64,000 bases of DNA from Tethya wilhelma (GCA_964030475.1 CAXIPT010000001.1:21952372-22016371), one strand, 5' to 3'. Shown: positions 11,877 through 22,905, numbered from the stretch's first letter. The notes: generated by a model from the sequence alone, not told the origin. A program made the numbers and translations.

Positions 11877-13135
11877 CTAATGCTGTCTAGGCTCAACTAG
11901 AATACGAAGTTCATCTTTAGGGGAAGTAGCTATGCCGTGCTTCCTCTCAGGTATGGGGCATGTCCATCTTCAGTCTTCAGGACAAACTGATGCAGGAGCA
12001 CTGTGACGTACACAGATACCATGAGGTATGTGAATTGGTTTGCTGGACAACGTCGAATGTGTGGAACACCAAAAGGCCGAATTAAATTCAGGTCCTCTTT
12101 TAGCATGTGGAGAACCAGGAGCAAATCGGTCTGGGTTGAACTTGTCAGGCTCTTCCCACACAGCATCATTGTTCATGGCAACTCCAAGAGCATGGATGAT
12201 AGGTGTCTTAGCAGGCACACAGTATCCATCAAGAACAATGTACGTCTTCATCTGAGTAATGTCACCATGTCAGATAAGATGAGATCATCAGAAGCTTCCG
12301 AGTTGATGAGTGTATCCAAAAGTGGTAGTCTAAAACCCTTTTGTTTTTGAGTTGTTGTCGAGGAGTGTCTAACATTTTTTTCATATTTCCCATTAGGTGC
12401 TTCAAGGTTTTCTGGAAGTCAAGTTCTCTCTGGCTATCAGGAGAAGGAGCTTCCAACACAAGTTCATCCATTTCACATTTGCACTTGTGATACAAATCGG
12501 CTAGCTCGCTAACACCACTGTTGTCAGCATAGATGTTTCCAAGTGATGTATTGAGAAGAGCTTTTAGTGTCATTTGAAACATTTCCCGCATGAGTATAAT
12601 TGGTGTTCCGGCAATCCAAGAGGCGCGCTTTTCATAAGCTATCTCAACGAAATAGTTGAAGAATGACTCCAAGTTGTCTCCTCGAATCATTCCATGGAGA
12701 AGTTTCTTTCTTTGCTTCGCTCCATTCATCATCATTAACACTCTCTATGCTCCTTGATCCATGAAGTGGCTCGAAACACTGTTTAAAGATTGCACTTGGT
12801 CGATTGTAGAGTACTTCAGAGTCTTTGAATGCCTGGACACTACACACACTTACAACACGCTCTTTGTGCCACCAAAATGAAGTGACTGGAATTTTCCCTC
12901 CTTTGTGCTATTTCATAAGGTAGTGGTGCAGACTACCAGAGGCAATTAATTCACGGAAGTCGCCAATTACTGGATCAAGTGGTTTCCTATTCCACCCTGG
13001 GATGGATGAGGAGTCTTTCCCATTGGATTAACTCTTTTTCAGTTGAGGTGCCACTGACTGTGAGATGTGGAGTAAGTAGTACAGAAACAAACCTGTAATA
13101 CATCCAATTACAATTACTACAAACGTCTCTATCTG
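11877..13135 (-). pseudogene. CYP20A1: CYP20-like cytochrome P450 pseudogene (intronless, frameshifted)
   Basis: Read on the minus strand, the order is: N-terminal membrane segment (FVVIVIGCITGLFLYYLL), ELIASGSLHHYLM, ERVVSVCSVQAF, LYNRPSAIF, GSRSIESVNDDEW, LLHGMIRGDNLESFFNYF, YIVLDGYCVPA, IIHALGVAMN, KFNPDRF and FGVPHIRRCPANQF with the heme Cys. The GDNLES block and the unusual RRCPANQF heme site resemble CYP20 rather than other P450s. Damage: an in-frame stop after HHYLM, a frame change at about 12715-12730, another near 12340, loss of the I-helix and ExxR region between about 12262 and 12251, an extra base in the A run at 12071-12074 (T run on the coding strand), and a frame change near the C-terminus. 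No intron is seen, whereas neighbouring genes have many, which suggests a decayed retrocopy. Sequencing error alone would not remove the I-helix. Confidence 0.8.
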
Positions 13136-13715
13136 AAAGATTGATAGCGAATCTTTCTTTGCAAAACAGTTGAACCTGAACTACAATCTGTTGTCAAATC
13201 AAAATTATGCTGTAACTGGCAGCTTAACTAAGATTTAAGCAGCCTTATAGTTAACTCCTAGTCTAGCCCACTAGTTAACTCCGATTGCGCATGCGCACTG
13301 CATCACTAACGCCCAGTAGATTTGGCGTATTGATACGAGTAGTCTCGATCTCCGCGTCTGAGGACCGCCCACGAGATGGCTGCTGTCAGTCCTGTGTGCT
13401 CTTGATAATCCAAAAGTTGGAAGTGGTGCTGGGTGAAATATATATCACTGTGCTCAGATTCAGCAACACTACGCGTGTACGTATACAGGAGCAACTCATG
13501 GATCGGCCCGGAAGCATAGATTAAAGTTCCCTGTTCAGTATTGATTTTACCTCTCACAACTAAAGAGTAAACAGGTTATAAACACTTTAAATAAAAATAT
13601 AATATTAATATTACAATTAAATAAATATCATTCACTACATATTATACAAAAGTGACTAACAATGTGCAACTGCATGTTGTGGTAAGTTTCACACACAGCA
13701 AGAGTGAAGTTTAAA
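13136..13715. other. Spacer, no gene recognised
   Basis: This separates the P450 pseudogene from the stop of the PP-loop gene. Short ORFs on both strands overlap each other and look random. Confidence 0.5.
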
Positions 13716-15158
13716 TTATACTGTTTCACTTTTGATGGACAATGCTGCCTTTTTCATTTCAACTAAGATGCATTCAGCAATATCATTTGGAATGGAATGC
13801 TCCTGATCATGAACAACAGCATAGACTTCCAATATTGCAGCCATATCGAGTGGTAGACTAAACTCCCTCTCAAACAATTCCATGGCACGTCCATGAAGAC
13901 CTTTGCGCCGACACATTTCAAATGCTAGCTGGGCTTCTTCAATTTCACCTATACATTCAAATGGTTTTTGATCTCCGAGACCTAACATTTGAGTGAAGAT
14001 GAGCTGGTTTTCTGGAGCATCGAAAAGATTCTCACCATCAAACATGGGATCAATCACATGCTGTGGCATGTAAGCTTGAAAGCAGAGCCATACATAGCAG
14101 CATTTTGGACAACGCTTACACCATGGTGGTAAAACATTACAGGTATGAACACAAGGAATACAGTCCAAGTGTTGTCGTAGCAGTGTAAAAATCACCACAT
14201 CATTTATCGGCTGCAGGATGCTGTAGTAGTGGATATTAACAAGGACTTGGTTGATGTAGCGAGTAAACACTTTCTCCGCTTCGAAAGATTTTCCCCACTG
14301 ATGGTTGACAGGCTGTCCACCTTCAGCTTCCCACACTAAGTTGCCAACATTTGCACTACGTTCGTTTCCGATCACAGCATACTCATAGCCGTAGTGCATC
14401 ATCACTGGAAGAATAGAAAAAATCTCCATCAGAGCAGATTCACTCCTGCTTTTTACTCCATGCTTGTTAAACCAATGATCACTTTCATTGATGGGAATAT
14501 CCAAAAATGTATCAGCAATCATCACCAAGTGCTCTTTTGTGGTTTTACAGTGCTGCAAAACTTTTCTTGCTCGTTCGTGTTGTTGCCTCGCTGATCCATA
14601 ATGACTAATTGTGTATGAAAAGGATGAAAATGGGACATTTGCACCCTCTAACAGTTTCATAGACAGTAAGCCATCTTTACCTCCACCACAAAAGGCAATG
14701 CTCTTGACAGGATTGCCATCGTTGAACACTTGAGGGCTCTTGAGCTTAGCTGGTAAGGGTGTACTTTTGGTAGAAGGGTCACAGGAAAATTTCGGGCCCT
14801 TCCAATTTGCCATGTCATTTTCATAGCGCCACTGACCATTAACATGGTGCATACATGTCTCCCATAGCTCCTGAAAATCTTTCGTGTAATGACGAGCGAG
14901 ATTTTTGGGAATCTGGATGACTGTTGGCTTCAGAGATGTCAGCTTGAGGAGACTAAACGCTGCGATGTGGAAATACACTCTTTCCATTACCTCATCTCCA
15001 TAGTAAGCATGTAGCTCTTGGAGGTCAAACCCATACCATAGGGTAGAAGGAAAGCGGACGCCATCAAATGTAATGTCAATGCTGAGTTGTGGCCCTGACC
15101 AGCGAACAGATTCTAAACGAAGTGGAATCTGCTCATTCCTTTCTGCGTTGCTAGACAT
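13716..15158 (-). CDS. PP-loop ATP-pyrophosphatase-like protein resembling bacterial MurL, intact and intronless
   Basis: A single uninterrupted 480-aa frame starts MSSNAERNEQ. About residue 155 lies SIAFCGGGKDGLLS, a PP-loop of the SGGKDS kind that binds ATP and activates substrates by adenylation. Further conserved-looking blocks are NERSANVGNLVWEAEG with VNHQWGKSFEAEK, SILQPINDVVIFTLL, a Cys cluster (CIPCVHTC...WCKRCPKCCYVWLC) that could bind zinc, and a LGLGDQKPFECIGEIEEAQLAF end. From memory this order fits the MurL family, whose bacterial member inverts the glutamate of UDP-MurNAc-L-Ala-L-Glu; the animal role is unknown and may differ. Lack of introns next to intron-rich genes suggests retroposition or horizontal gain. 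It is head-to-head with an ABCG gene 300 bp away. No signal peptide or membrane segment is visible. Confidence 0.75.
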   Translation of the reverse strand: MSSNAERNEQIPLRLESVRWSGPQLSIDITFDGVRFPSTLWYGFDLQELHAYYGDEVMERVYFHIAAFSLLKLTSLKPTVIQIPKNLARHYTKDFQELWETCMHHVNGQWRYENDMANWKGPKFSCDPSTKSTPLPAKLKSPQVFNDGNPVKSIAFCGGGKDGLLSMKLLEGANVPFSSFSYTISHYGSARQQHERARKVLQHCKTTKEHLVMIADTFLDIPINESDHWFNKHGVKSRSESALMEIFSILPVMMHYGYEYAVIGNERSANVGNLVWEAEGGQPVNHQWGKSFEAEKVFTRYINQVLVNIHYYSILQPINDVVIFTLLRQHLDCIPCVHTCNVLPPWCKRCPKCCYVWLCFQAYMPQHVIDPMFDGENLFDAPENQLIFTQMLGLGDQKPFECIGEIEEAQLAFEMCRRKGLHGRAMELFEREFSLPLDMAAILEVYAVVHDQEHSIPNDIAECILVEMKKAALSIKSETV

Positions 15159-15458
15159 CTCTTCAATAGATGGCGTTCTCAGTAGATAAGACTAGACCAA
15201 AGCATAATATAGACTATCACATGACAGTAAAGAGAGATAAAGAGTTTGCAATCAAAGTTCACTAATTATCTACTTCTGGGGGAGTGGCTGGCTTCGTGTG
15301 CGCGCGCCGCCCAAGACGAGGTCTCACGTGGTTAGTTAGATCAAATTATTAGGAGGATATCCCGGGATCCCAGTCCCATGTATTAAATAGGCAAGTCAAC
15401 AGCAGAGAACTGTCACACACGCTTCAGTGGGCTCTGTTTATATGGTGGAACGGTATAA
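15159..15458. promoter_or_regulatory. Candidate bidirectional promoter with E-box
   Basis: The 300-bp gap between two divergent start codons is locally GC- and CpG-richer than its surroundings (gcgcgcgccgcccaagacga at about 15300-15318). It contains a CACGTG palindrome at 15325-15330. It is placed to drive both the PP-loop gene (minus) and the ABCG gene (plus). Function is inferred from position only. Confidence 0.45.
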
Positions 15459-18400
15459 ATGGCTAGTTCGGAATGCGCTGGAGGCAGTAGTGGTCGTGGT
15501 CTAGAAACTGGAGACCTCTGGGCAGTTAGTCCTGTAAGTTTACAAATTATGTATCATAGTAGTACTGTTTACACAGAGTAGCCTCTCAGTAGTAAATTGC
15601 AGACTTGTTGCTCATGCAGTCACTACTATTAAAGGGCATCCTGGAAACAACGATTAGTATATATGAACCTGGCCCATTCAATCATGCACTCACTGATGTA
15701 TTGAAATGATTGACTTTGTAAAAATGACGGTTCTAACAGTTAGAGTTTTGTTTCAGTCAAGGTGCTTGGTAGTCTGGCACACAGGCCTGCATGGTGTGGA
15801 ATACGCTTCATGTCCGAGCCAAAACAGAGAATTTAAATTGGGATGATCTTTATGTCACACAGAGTTAATACTTCTGCACATATTTCGTTGATTGCACATA
15901 TAAATCATGAGCTAGCTAGTTTTTAGCTGCTGTTTGGGAGTTTGGGTTTCTCCTTAGAGTATTCAATATGTCCTGTCCTTACCTTGCATGCATGGCATAC
16001 ATATGTATTGTATAAGCATATGTACATGTATGAGTGGCTATTTCATTCCTGCCTGCAGGCACCACCTACTAATCCCAACGACCCAAAAAGCAGTGACGAA
16101 ATGGAAATCATTGAGTTGTCCAAGGAGAAAACCGTACTTGGAAATAATAGTGTCCACAGTGGTAGTGACATGGCCAGGTATGGAACCAGCTTGAAGGCTG
16201 TTAGGCCCAGCGTGGACAGTCTTCACTGCGTCTCATTTCACGACATCACCTATGAGGTGACCCAGAGGAAGTGCTTCAAGAGACTACCCAACAAAGTCAT
16301 CTTGAACTCTGTCAGGTATGACATGCATGCAATATCAATGTCACATGTAAATGTATACGTATAGCTACTACATTAATGCCCTTAGCTCACTCATGTGTAC
16401 TGATTTTAGCCGTGGGCATGTACTATAGGAGTTTAGGAGTATAGTGTGTATAAGTGTATCTAGTAACACTATCTCTGAGAGAGGTGTAGTATTTGTCGTA
16501 GCATTAGAGAATCTCTAGGTGATGTTTTATAGCTATGTTATTACCCTTTCTATTGCTCGATCCTTGTTGACACATTTCTATTGAAAGCTAACTTGTAAAA
16601 TGACTGGAGACTACTATAATAGTGTATAGAACAATGTACATGGAACAAGACAGGAGAAGTGTTGCATGTCTTGGTGAATGTGCCTCACTGCAGTGGCTTT
16701 AGTAGCATGCAAAAGAATCCATGGGTGCAACCATGTACTGTCTTTGTCAATAGTAATGTTGTCATTGAGTGACTTGTGTACATATAGTGCTAAAGAAGCC
16801 CTAGGCCTGTTACTGTAATTTATAATTTAGCTGAAAAAGTGGCAAATTTGTGTATTATCTATCATATGATTCTTCTTTCTCTTTTGATTGCAATTTTAAA
16901 AGCCTCTCCAAGACTATAGAAAGATCAAAGTGATAGGTTTTTAGCTTGTGTGGTCCTAGGCTCAATTCACTGCTGTCTAGTCTATTGGACTAGGCCTTTG
17001 ACTAACTGCTGACTAGTATAATTGACGATATGTGTAGATAGTGAACCCATGACACATTAACGTAGCCAATGTACCACATTCTTATTGCATTGCTTCTGTC
17101 TGGCCATGAAACCAGGCACACATGTACTTGCCTTCTTCATTAATTTGCCTAATGTGATTACTATTGAAATGTAGTGTCAAAATGTGCCAGTCATAGGTCA
17201 ATACGTGGACAGGAATGTTAATTATAACTAGTGGGCTTCCTATGTTTGTATTTGAGGTGTGGATTGATTGAGTTGATAAACAGTTGTTTGTTTTGTTTAT
17301 CTTCGTGGATACTTTTATTGCTTCTTGGTTTGCTTTGCAGAAATTTCATAGCCAGCTTATTAAATGCTCTATAGTATATAGTGATTTATACATGTAGATA
17401 AATTCACCTTTCACCATACATGTAATTCAGTGGAATTTCTAAATTTCTAATCCATGGACTCTTTTTTTAGCTCTTATACACACACACACACACAGTGGTC
17501 TCATGTTGCCTGGTGTGAACGCTATCATGGGACCAACCGGCAGTGGAAAGACAAGGTTTGTCAAAAATTCCCATGCACCAACCATTCAACTGTATGTGTG
17601 TCTGTAGACATAACAAATGTAAGTTAGCAACACTGATGCATACCCCTCTAGTCTTCTAGATACCCTTGCTGACCGCAGAGGGAAGAAGGCCTACAGTGGT
17701 GTGGTACTCATCAACGGTAAGAAGAAGCCAGCCTACTTCAAGTCCACCACTGGATATGTTGTCCAAGTAAGACCATCCAGATAGTTGGACTATACTATTC
17801 TGTCTACTCAAGTACCAGTCTATACCATATAGTGGGAAATTTTCGTGGGGGAAAATTTTTGCGAATTTCGCGGTTTGGCAGCTTACCGTGAAAATTTTCC
17901 CCCATGAAATTTGTAAGGTATGTCGTCATCACGTATAGTTGAGACGCAATCCACAAAAATTTTCCCCGCGAATTTCTATTCTTGACAAAAACGCAAAAAT
18001 TTTCCCCCACGAAAATTTCACGCTATACGGTAGTTACAAGTGTAAACTAAAGCCTCATTCCCAGGCCCCTCTCTCCTCGAGAAATAAAAAGTCAAAGGAG
18101 AGAGCCTGGGTACGAGGCTAACGTACTAGTGTACATGTAACTCTAGGCTGGAGTTCCTTGTTGCGTTGGATCCAAGTGCTCAGTTTTTGTTTCTGTGAAT
18201 ATATGACATTGTTCCATACCCTCAGCCATGCACTGCCATAATCTCAGTAGGTACTTGGCTATTTTTCTTTTACACTGCATGTTTGATTATACTTACTTAG
18301 GCTGCTAATGCCATTTATTGAATTTTATTCATTAATTTTACCTATAGGATGATATTGTAATGGGGACTCTGTCTGTTCGTGAGAACCTTCATTTCTCAGC

Positions 18401-18775
18401 TGCACTTCGACTGCCATCTCGCATGACATTCAGACAGAGGAAAGAGAGAGTGGAAAGGGTTATCAAGGAATTAGGTCTCCAACGATGTGCTAATACAAAG
18501 GTACAAATTTGTCTAGCTTTTTTTGTAACCAGCCTATAGTCTAGTCTTAAACTAAATCAGAGCTAGCCTATATGAGCTGTTCAATATCCCATATTAATTT
18601 TATACATTCGTGTCTAGATTGGCACAGAGTTCCTCCGTGGTGTGTCTGGTGGAGAGAGGAAGCGTACCAACATTGGTATGGAGTTGATCATTGAACCACA
18701 GATACTGTTTCTGGATGAGCCTACCACTGGACTGGATGCCTTCACAGCTGTCTCTGTGGTACAGCTGCTAAAGGA
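15459..18775 (+). CDS. ABCG-family half-transporter, 5' half (nucleotide-binding domain), 6 exons
   Basis: Exons 15459-15533, 16059-16315, 17496-17555, 17652-17766, 18348-18500 and 18618-18775 have GT-AG borders and consistent phases. The start [11 protein letters not shown] opens a short Ser/Gly-rich leader. The nucleotide-binding domain follows: [10 protein letters not shown], Walker [16 protein letters not shown] then [14 protein letters not shown] (Q-loop region), signature VSGGERKR and Walker [18 protein letters not shown] proteins have the NBD first, work as dimers and usually export lipids, sterols or xenobiotics. The H-loop exon and the membrane half are not found downstream before 23652, so the copy is incomplete in this assembly or truncated. 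The last four exons have the same sizes (60, 115, 153, 158 nt) as the copy at 47086-48804. An earlier ATG at 15442 is possible but does not lead into this frame. Confidence 0.88.
17823..18032. mobile_element. Fold-back MITE, TACCATATAG termini
   Basis: Left end TACCATATAGTGGGAAATTT and the reverse complement of the right end, TACCGTATAGCGTGAAATTT, form inverted repeats of about 40 bp in the ABCG intron. The motif with aaattttcg and ccccc runs is repeated internally. Related single ends occur at about 30040-30058 and 63803-63825, so this is an active or once-active family. Confidence 0.8.
18052..18122. mobile_element. Short fold-back repeat, GCCTCRTTCCCAGGC family
   Basis: It starts agcctcattcccaggcccct and ends gagcctgggtacgaggct, with partly complementary ctctctcct/aggagagag arms inside. 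Related copies, some with only parts conserved, are seen at about 26030-26075, 30523-30592, 46471-46525, 48509-48547 and 62962-63008. The length of 40-70 bp and strong hairpin potential suggest a mini-MITE. Confidence 0.7.
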
Positions 18776-19424
18776 GTAAGGCAACATCTATGATTATATT
18801 TAGTGTCAAAAGTGGTACATATGATCATAAACGCATGCAACAATGTTAGCAATGTATGGTGTGGGCTATAAATCCTACCTAGATGTTTTGGTGTTTGATT
18901 GCAAACCCCATTGGTTCTAAAATACATGCACATAGCTCCTATCAGCCATTAGATGTACCAGCAGTGAACCTCAGATCACTAACTTGACTTGTATGCCGGC
19001 TCACTTGTAGAAATACAGTAAGCCCCGCTACAAAATTTAGGGAAACACTTATCCCTAAGGGAAATTGTTCCCGGGAACACACACAACAGGGGCCGGGGGA
19101 ATAACACGGCGTCACGTCATCGGCAAAGGTCAGAGTGCTGCAGCCAGGCCATGATCGTGAATTGTCGATGATTATCAGCTGTTTCTCTCTAGCATAGGAG
19201 TTTTCTTTGCCTTCTACATGTAGCTGTTACTTTTGCACAAAAACAGAAGTAAAATCTATACTCTTGCTCACTAAAACCAAAGAAAAATGTAGATGCTCGA
19301 GCGCTCTACATGCACATTTAGTTACTAGTTAACGATCTTTACCAGAACAAAATTGCATTCCAAAATGATGTGACGTCATGTTAGAACTAATTGCATTCCT
19401 AAAGCGTGACAGGACATACATATA
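18776..19424. other. Spacer, no ABCG continuation found
   Basis: The expected H-loop exon was sought and not found. The stretch contains a block starting acagtaagccccgctacaa near 19014 that looks like the end of a DNA transposon. Nothing else is supported. Confidence 0.4.
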
Positions 19425-19694
19425 CAAGTGAAAAAAACATTGGAAATGTAGTGAGACATAGGAATGGCCAAATCGTAAAAAAGAAAGCAAACAAGATTGA
19501 TTGGTTGTTAGAGTGTGTGCCGAATTCTTCCTGTATGGGCTGCATTTAGTACTCTCTTCCCATGTTGAGTCCCTCATGTTGCCCATAGGAATAATTTTTT
19601 ACACACTCAAACAGCCATTCCATCTTGTTTGCTTTCTTTGTTACGATTTGGCCATTCCTATGTCTCATTACATTTCCAATGTTTTTTTCACTTG
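19425..19694. mobile_element. MITE with 73-bp inverted repeats
   Basis: Arms 19425-19497 and 19622-19694 are near-perfect reverse complements; the left starts caagtgaaaaaaacattgg and the right ends tttttttcacttg. The 124-bp loop shows no coding sequence. Confidence 0.85.
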
Positions 19695-19770
19695 TTTGTT
19701 CTAATTTTTTCATAATTCTACATCACAGTTGAGTTTTTTTTGTATATGGTAGTTACTTGTACACTATCAG

Positions 19771-20086
19771 CATAGATAATATAGACTACGTGACCGGGAT
19801 TGGAAACGCCCAGGATTTTGCGGACAACTCTGGTTTCGTAACGCATGCGCGGGAAAATTGCAAAATGTCACGTGATACAGAAGGAATGGCTGCTCCTGGA
19901 TCCTTTGAGTCTTATCAGAGCTCTTATGCTTTTGAAATGGCATGCTGCAAGTTTAAAAGGAGACTTTTAAGGTAAGATTTTTTGCATATTTATTCTACAA
20001 ATCATTATACTGTCTATAGTAATGAAATGGCTGCTTTATTAAACTAAAATTATTATCATACACACACGCACACACACACACACACA

Positions 20087-20136
<50 letters not shown>

Positions 20137-21106
20137 AATATTGATATGCTGATAAAGAGATGTTCCATAATTGACAAGTTTATGGTGGCTGCTGCCAGGG
20201 ATCTGAACACGAAACATCAGGAGTGCGGTGCATCTGCCATCTGAACAGTCCGGCACCTATTGCATTATTCGAGTCAGAACTGAACTTCAATCTTGTCTTG
20301 CTGTGATTAATCCTGGTTGTAGTACTTTTTCTTATGAAATATGGTTATAGGCGAAGTTTACATCCCATCCTATCAAATTAGAATGTAATAATGCAGCATG
20401 CTGTTTAAGAGTACTGTAGAAGTTCAAATACCCAATCTTGCTGCTGGGTAATAATTACATCACTTGTCATTTAAGTACTTGTAGTAAACACACCATTCAG
20501 CTGAAAACTATACATTCCCATGAATAAAAATTGTGCCTGTTCCATGAAACATAGACTAATGCACCTAAAAATGTCAATATTAGCTATAGCCAGAGAACAG
20601 TACAGTTCTGAGGGGTACAGAAAAAGCATATACATGGAGCTCTACTACACCTACCAATTGATGACAAAATTTTGACATAGCCCTTTGTGTTATGCCACAC
20701 AAGATTAGCCCATTCCATATTGCACCAAACGCACTAGTTAGTGTGATATAATTCACTACTATTGTTGGCTTACTTTTAGAGTTAGAGGTACAGAAAACAT
20801 GAGAGTTCATAGACTCATCACAAAACTCGGCATGATTTAGCCCAAAATGCATACGTAAGTAAGTATTTGCACTTTGTTATTCCAGTGCCAAGTAAGTATA
20901 TTCTTACCTGTTCCAATGAGCCTCCACTGTAACAAAACTATTGCCTCTCCAGCTTCTCTTCGCCTCTTTCCTTGCTGACTTGCACGACAAAAGAACTCGC
21001 GAATTTTATGGCAGCTGTCAAAAATTGAAACCCGCGCTGTCCGTGAAAATTACATTGGAGTAAATGGGCGTTTCCAATCCCGGTCACGTAGTCTATAATA
21101 TCTATG
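19771..21106. mobile_element. Non-autonomous DNA transposon with about 42-bp inverted repeats and target duplication
   Basis: The left end CATAGATAATATAGACTACG, continuing through tgaccgggattggaaacgccca, matches the reverse complement of the right end at one-mismatch level. It is flanked by a direct repeat CTATCAG (19764-19770 and 21107-21113), or 10 bp if the catag start is counted as target. The length of 1.3 kb and lack of a transposase frame show it depends on another element. A (CA)n tract at 20058-20132 and a possible exon-like frame at 19866-19972 (MSRDTEGMAAPGS, followed by gtaaga) lie inside. Confidence 0.75.
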
Positions 21107-21764
21107 CTATCAGCATGGATATTATATACTTATGGTTACGATGCACAGTTTGAATATGAATAATTCATTAGGGAATTTGTTCTCCCTATATCTAGCATCA
21201 GAAGTGCTTTTGACAGTTTCTACCTTTTAAATTGCAAAAGTTGTGGCTAATATGTTCTAGAGTTTCAAAAATCAGCATTGAATATGCTTCTACGAAGCTT
21301 TATCTAAGGAGATATAGTGGATTTTGGCTAAAATAAAATTTAGAACTCAAAATTTGCCAAGTAGAGAAGTTACACTGTCTAGAAGTCAGTGTTAGTAGAA
21401 ACTTACCTTGGTTCTGCAGGGTCAGACACTGAGACTTTCTTTCTACTGTGTGTACTAAGTGTTCTAGACCACAATAAAACATTCAGCTAAGAGCACAAGG
21501 CAGCTGCCTGCTGACATCTGAGCCAGCCACGATTTGTTTGTGGCTCTTTTCTTAGAAAAACTCAGTGTCTGACCCTGGAGTGAAGAGTGAACAATTAGAT
21601 AATAGCCCATATGTGGTTCTAAGTTTTGCCAGTTCTTCAAAATTTGAGTTCTAAAATACACTGCCATATCGCGTATCTAAAATAACTGGCCTATACTGAT
21701 AATCATATTCATGACCGGGCTATAATCATATTCATGACCCAAATTGCCAACTGTACATCGTAAC

Positions 21765-22207
21765 CTTATCGCTATAGTAGCGGTGCGATATCGGGAAATA
21801 TCACGAGTAAATTGCCTATAGGTATTGAACGAGTGCGAAGCACGAGTTTAATGCCTAGGGCAATTTACGAGTGAAATTTCCCGGTATTTGCACCGTTACT
21901 ATAGCGATAAGGGATTTATCGTATATACAATACACTGTGATTTAGACAGTTAGCTTGCCTACTATTATTCTTTCTATTCTTCTTACTATATTTTATGAGG
22001 GTGAAATTTTACTTACCAGAAGCAGCGCAGCAAATAACAGCTCTCTTGTCTGGCTATCTCACAAAAAAACATAGTCACGTGGGTAACACGACTGATACGG
22101 CTTTCTCACGTGGGTAACACGGCTGATATGGCAAAATATCAGTAGAGTTCAATTTTTTTGCTCCGTATAGTAATGTATTAGAGGTCAAAGGTCATATACG
22201 ATAATAT
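21765..22207. mobile_element. Dispersed element with a 147-bp perfect-looking hairpin, copy 1
   Basis: The first 147 bp (21765-21911) fold on themselves: cttatcgctatagtagcggt at the left returns as ccgttactatagcgataag at the right, around tattgaacgagtgcgaagca. About 300 bp of shared sequence follow, including two cacgtgggtaacacg repeats. A nearly identical copy is at 61088-61528. Confidence 0.85.
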
Positions 22208-22702
22208 AGCTTATGCTATAATCTATGCTATGCTATCAGTGAGTGAAGCATCTCAGGAGGCTGGAGCTGTATCTTACAAAATTTACTTGCTTTGCTCATC
22301 TTCTTATAATGACAACTACGTATATGTAACAAAGTAGTCTATTCACCTCCTAAATATTTAAGACTGAAAGGTAACTGGTTACAGAGACTTCAGCACAACC
22401 AGAACTCTTCAGGTAAAACAGGCAGGGGAGCGAATATTTGGATTCCAAATAACACACACTTGTCTAACTGGAAAAGGGTCGTCAACCTGATTTCCAGGTA
22501 GCTAATGAATTAGTAATGAGTATAGAAATGAATGGCTGCCATACGGAGATGGGAGAAGGCACTTTTCATCTTGTATCTAGCGACTCAGCTAGAGAGACGA
22601 ATAACCGATGCAAAAAGCACGTGAAGACAACGAAACCAAGTTTATTCATTCAAGAATCAGCTTCTGAAAGTGAGTGGTCTTTGAGAAAAGTCATTCCAAG
22701 AT

Positions 22703-22857
22703 AGAAGAAGAAGAAGAAGAAGAAGAAGAAGATGGAGAAAATTGGAGGTTTGGTATATTTTAGTTTGTTACTTTAGCGATGTTTTTAGGCCATGTTTTTG
22801 GGATCATTAACCCTTTCGGCGTGTGAAACACGCCGAAAGGGTTATAGTACTCGTTTT

Positions 22858-22904
<47 letters not shown>

Positions 22905-22905
22905 C
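22703..22905. repeat. (GAA)n, a perfect hairpin and (GT)n close together
   Basis: A (GAA)n run at about 22703-22731 is followed by a perfect 17-bp stem hairpin at 22808-22844 (aaccctttcggcgtgt, loop, then its complement). A pure (GT)n run then spans about 22862-22902. No gene overlaps these. Confidence 0.8.

Noticed and set aside
13716..15158. Bacterial contamination as the source of the MurL-like ORF
   Set aside because: No N separates it from animal-type exons on the ABCG side, and the flanks have the same AT-rich, repeat-bearing character. Horizontal gain remains possible.
22808..22844. Rho-independent terminator
   Set aside because: The genome is eukaryotic and no gene ends here; the T tract lies after a different sequence.
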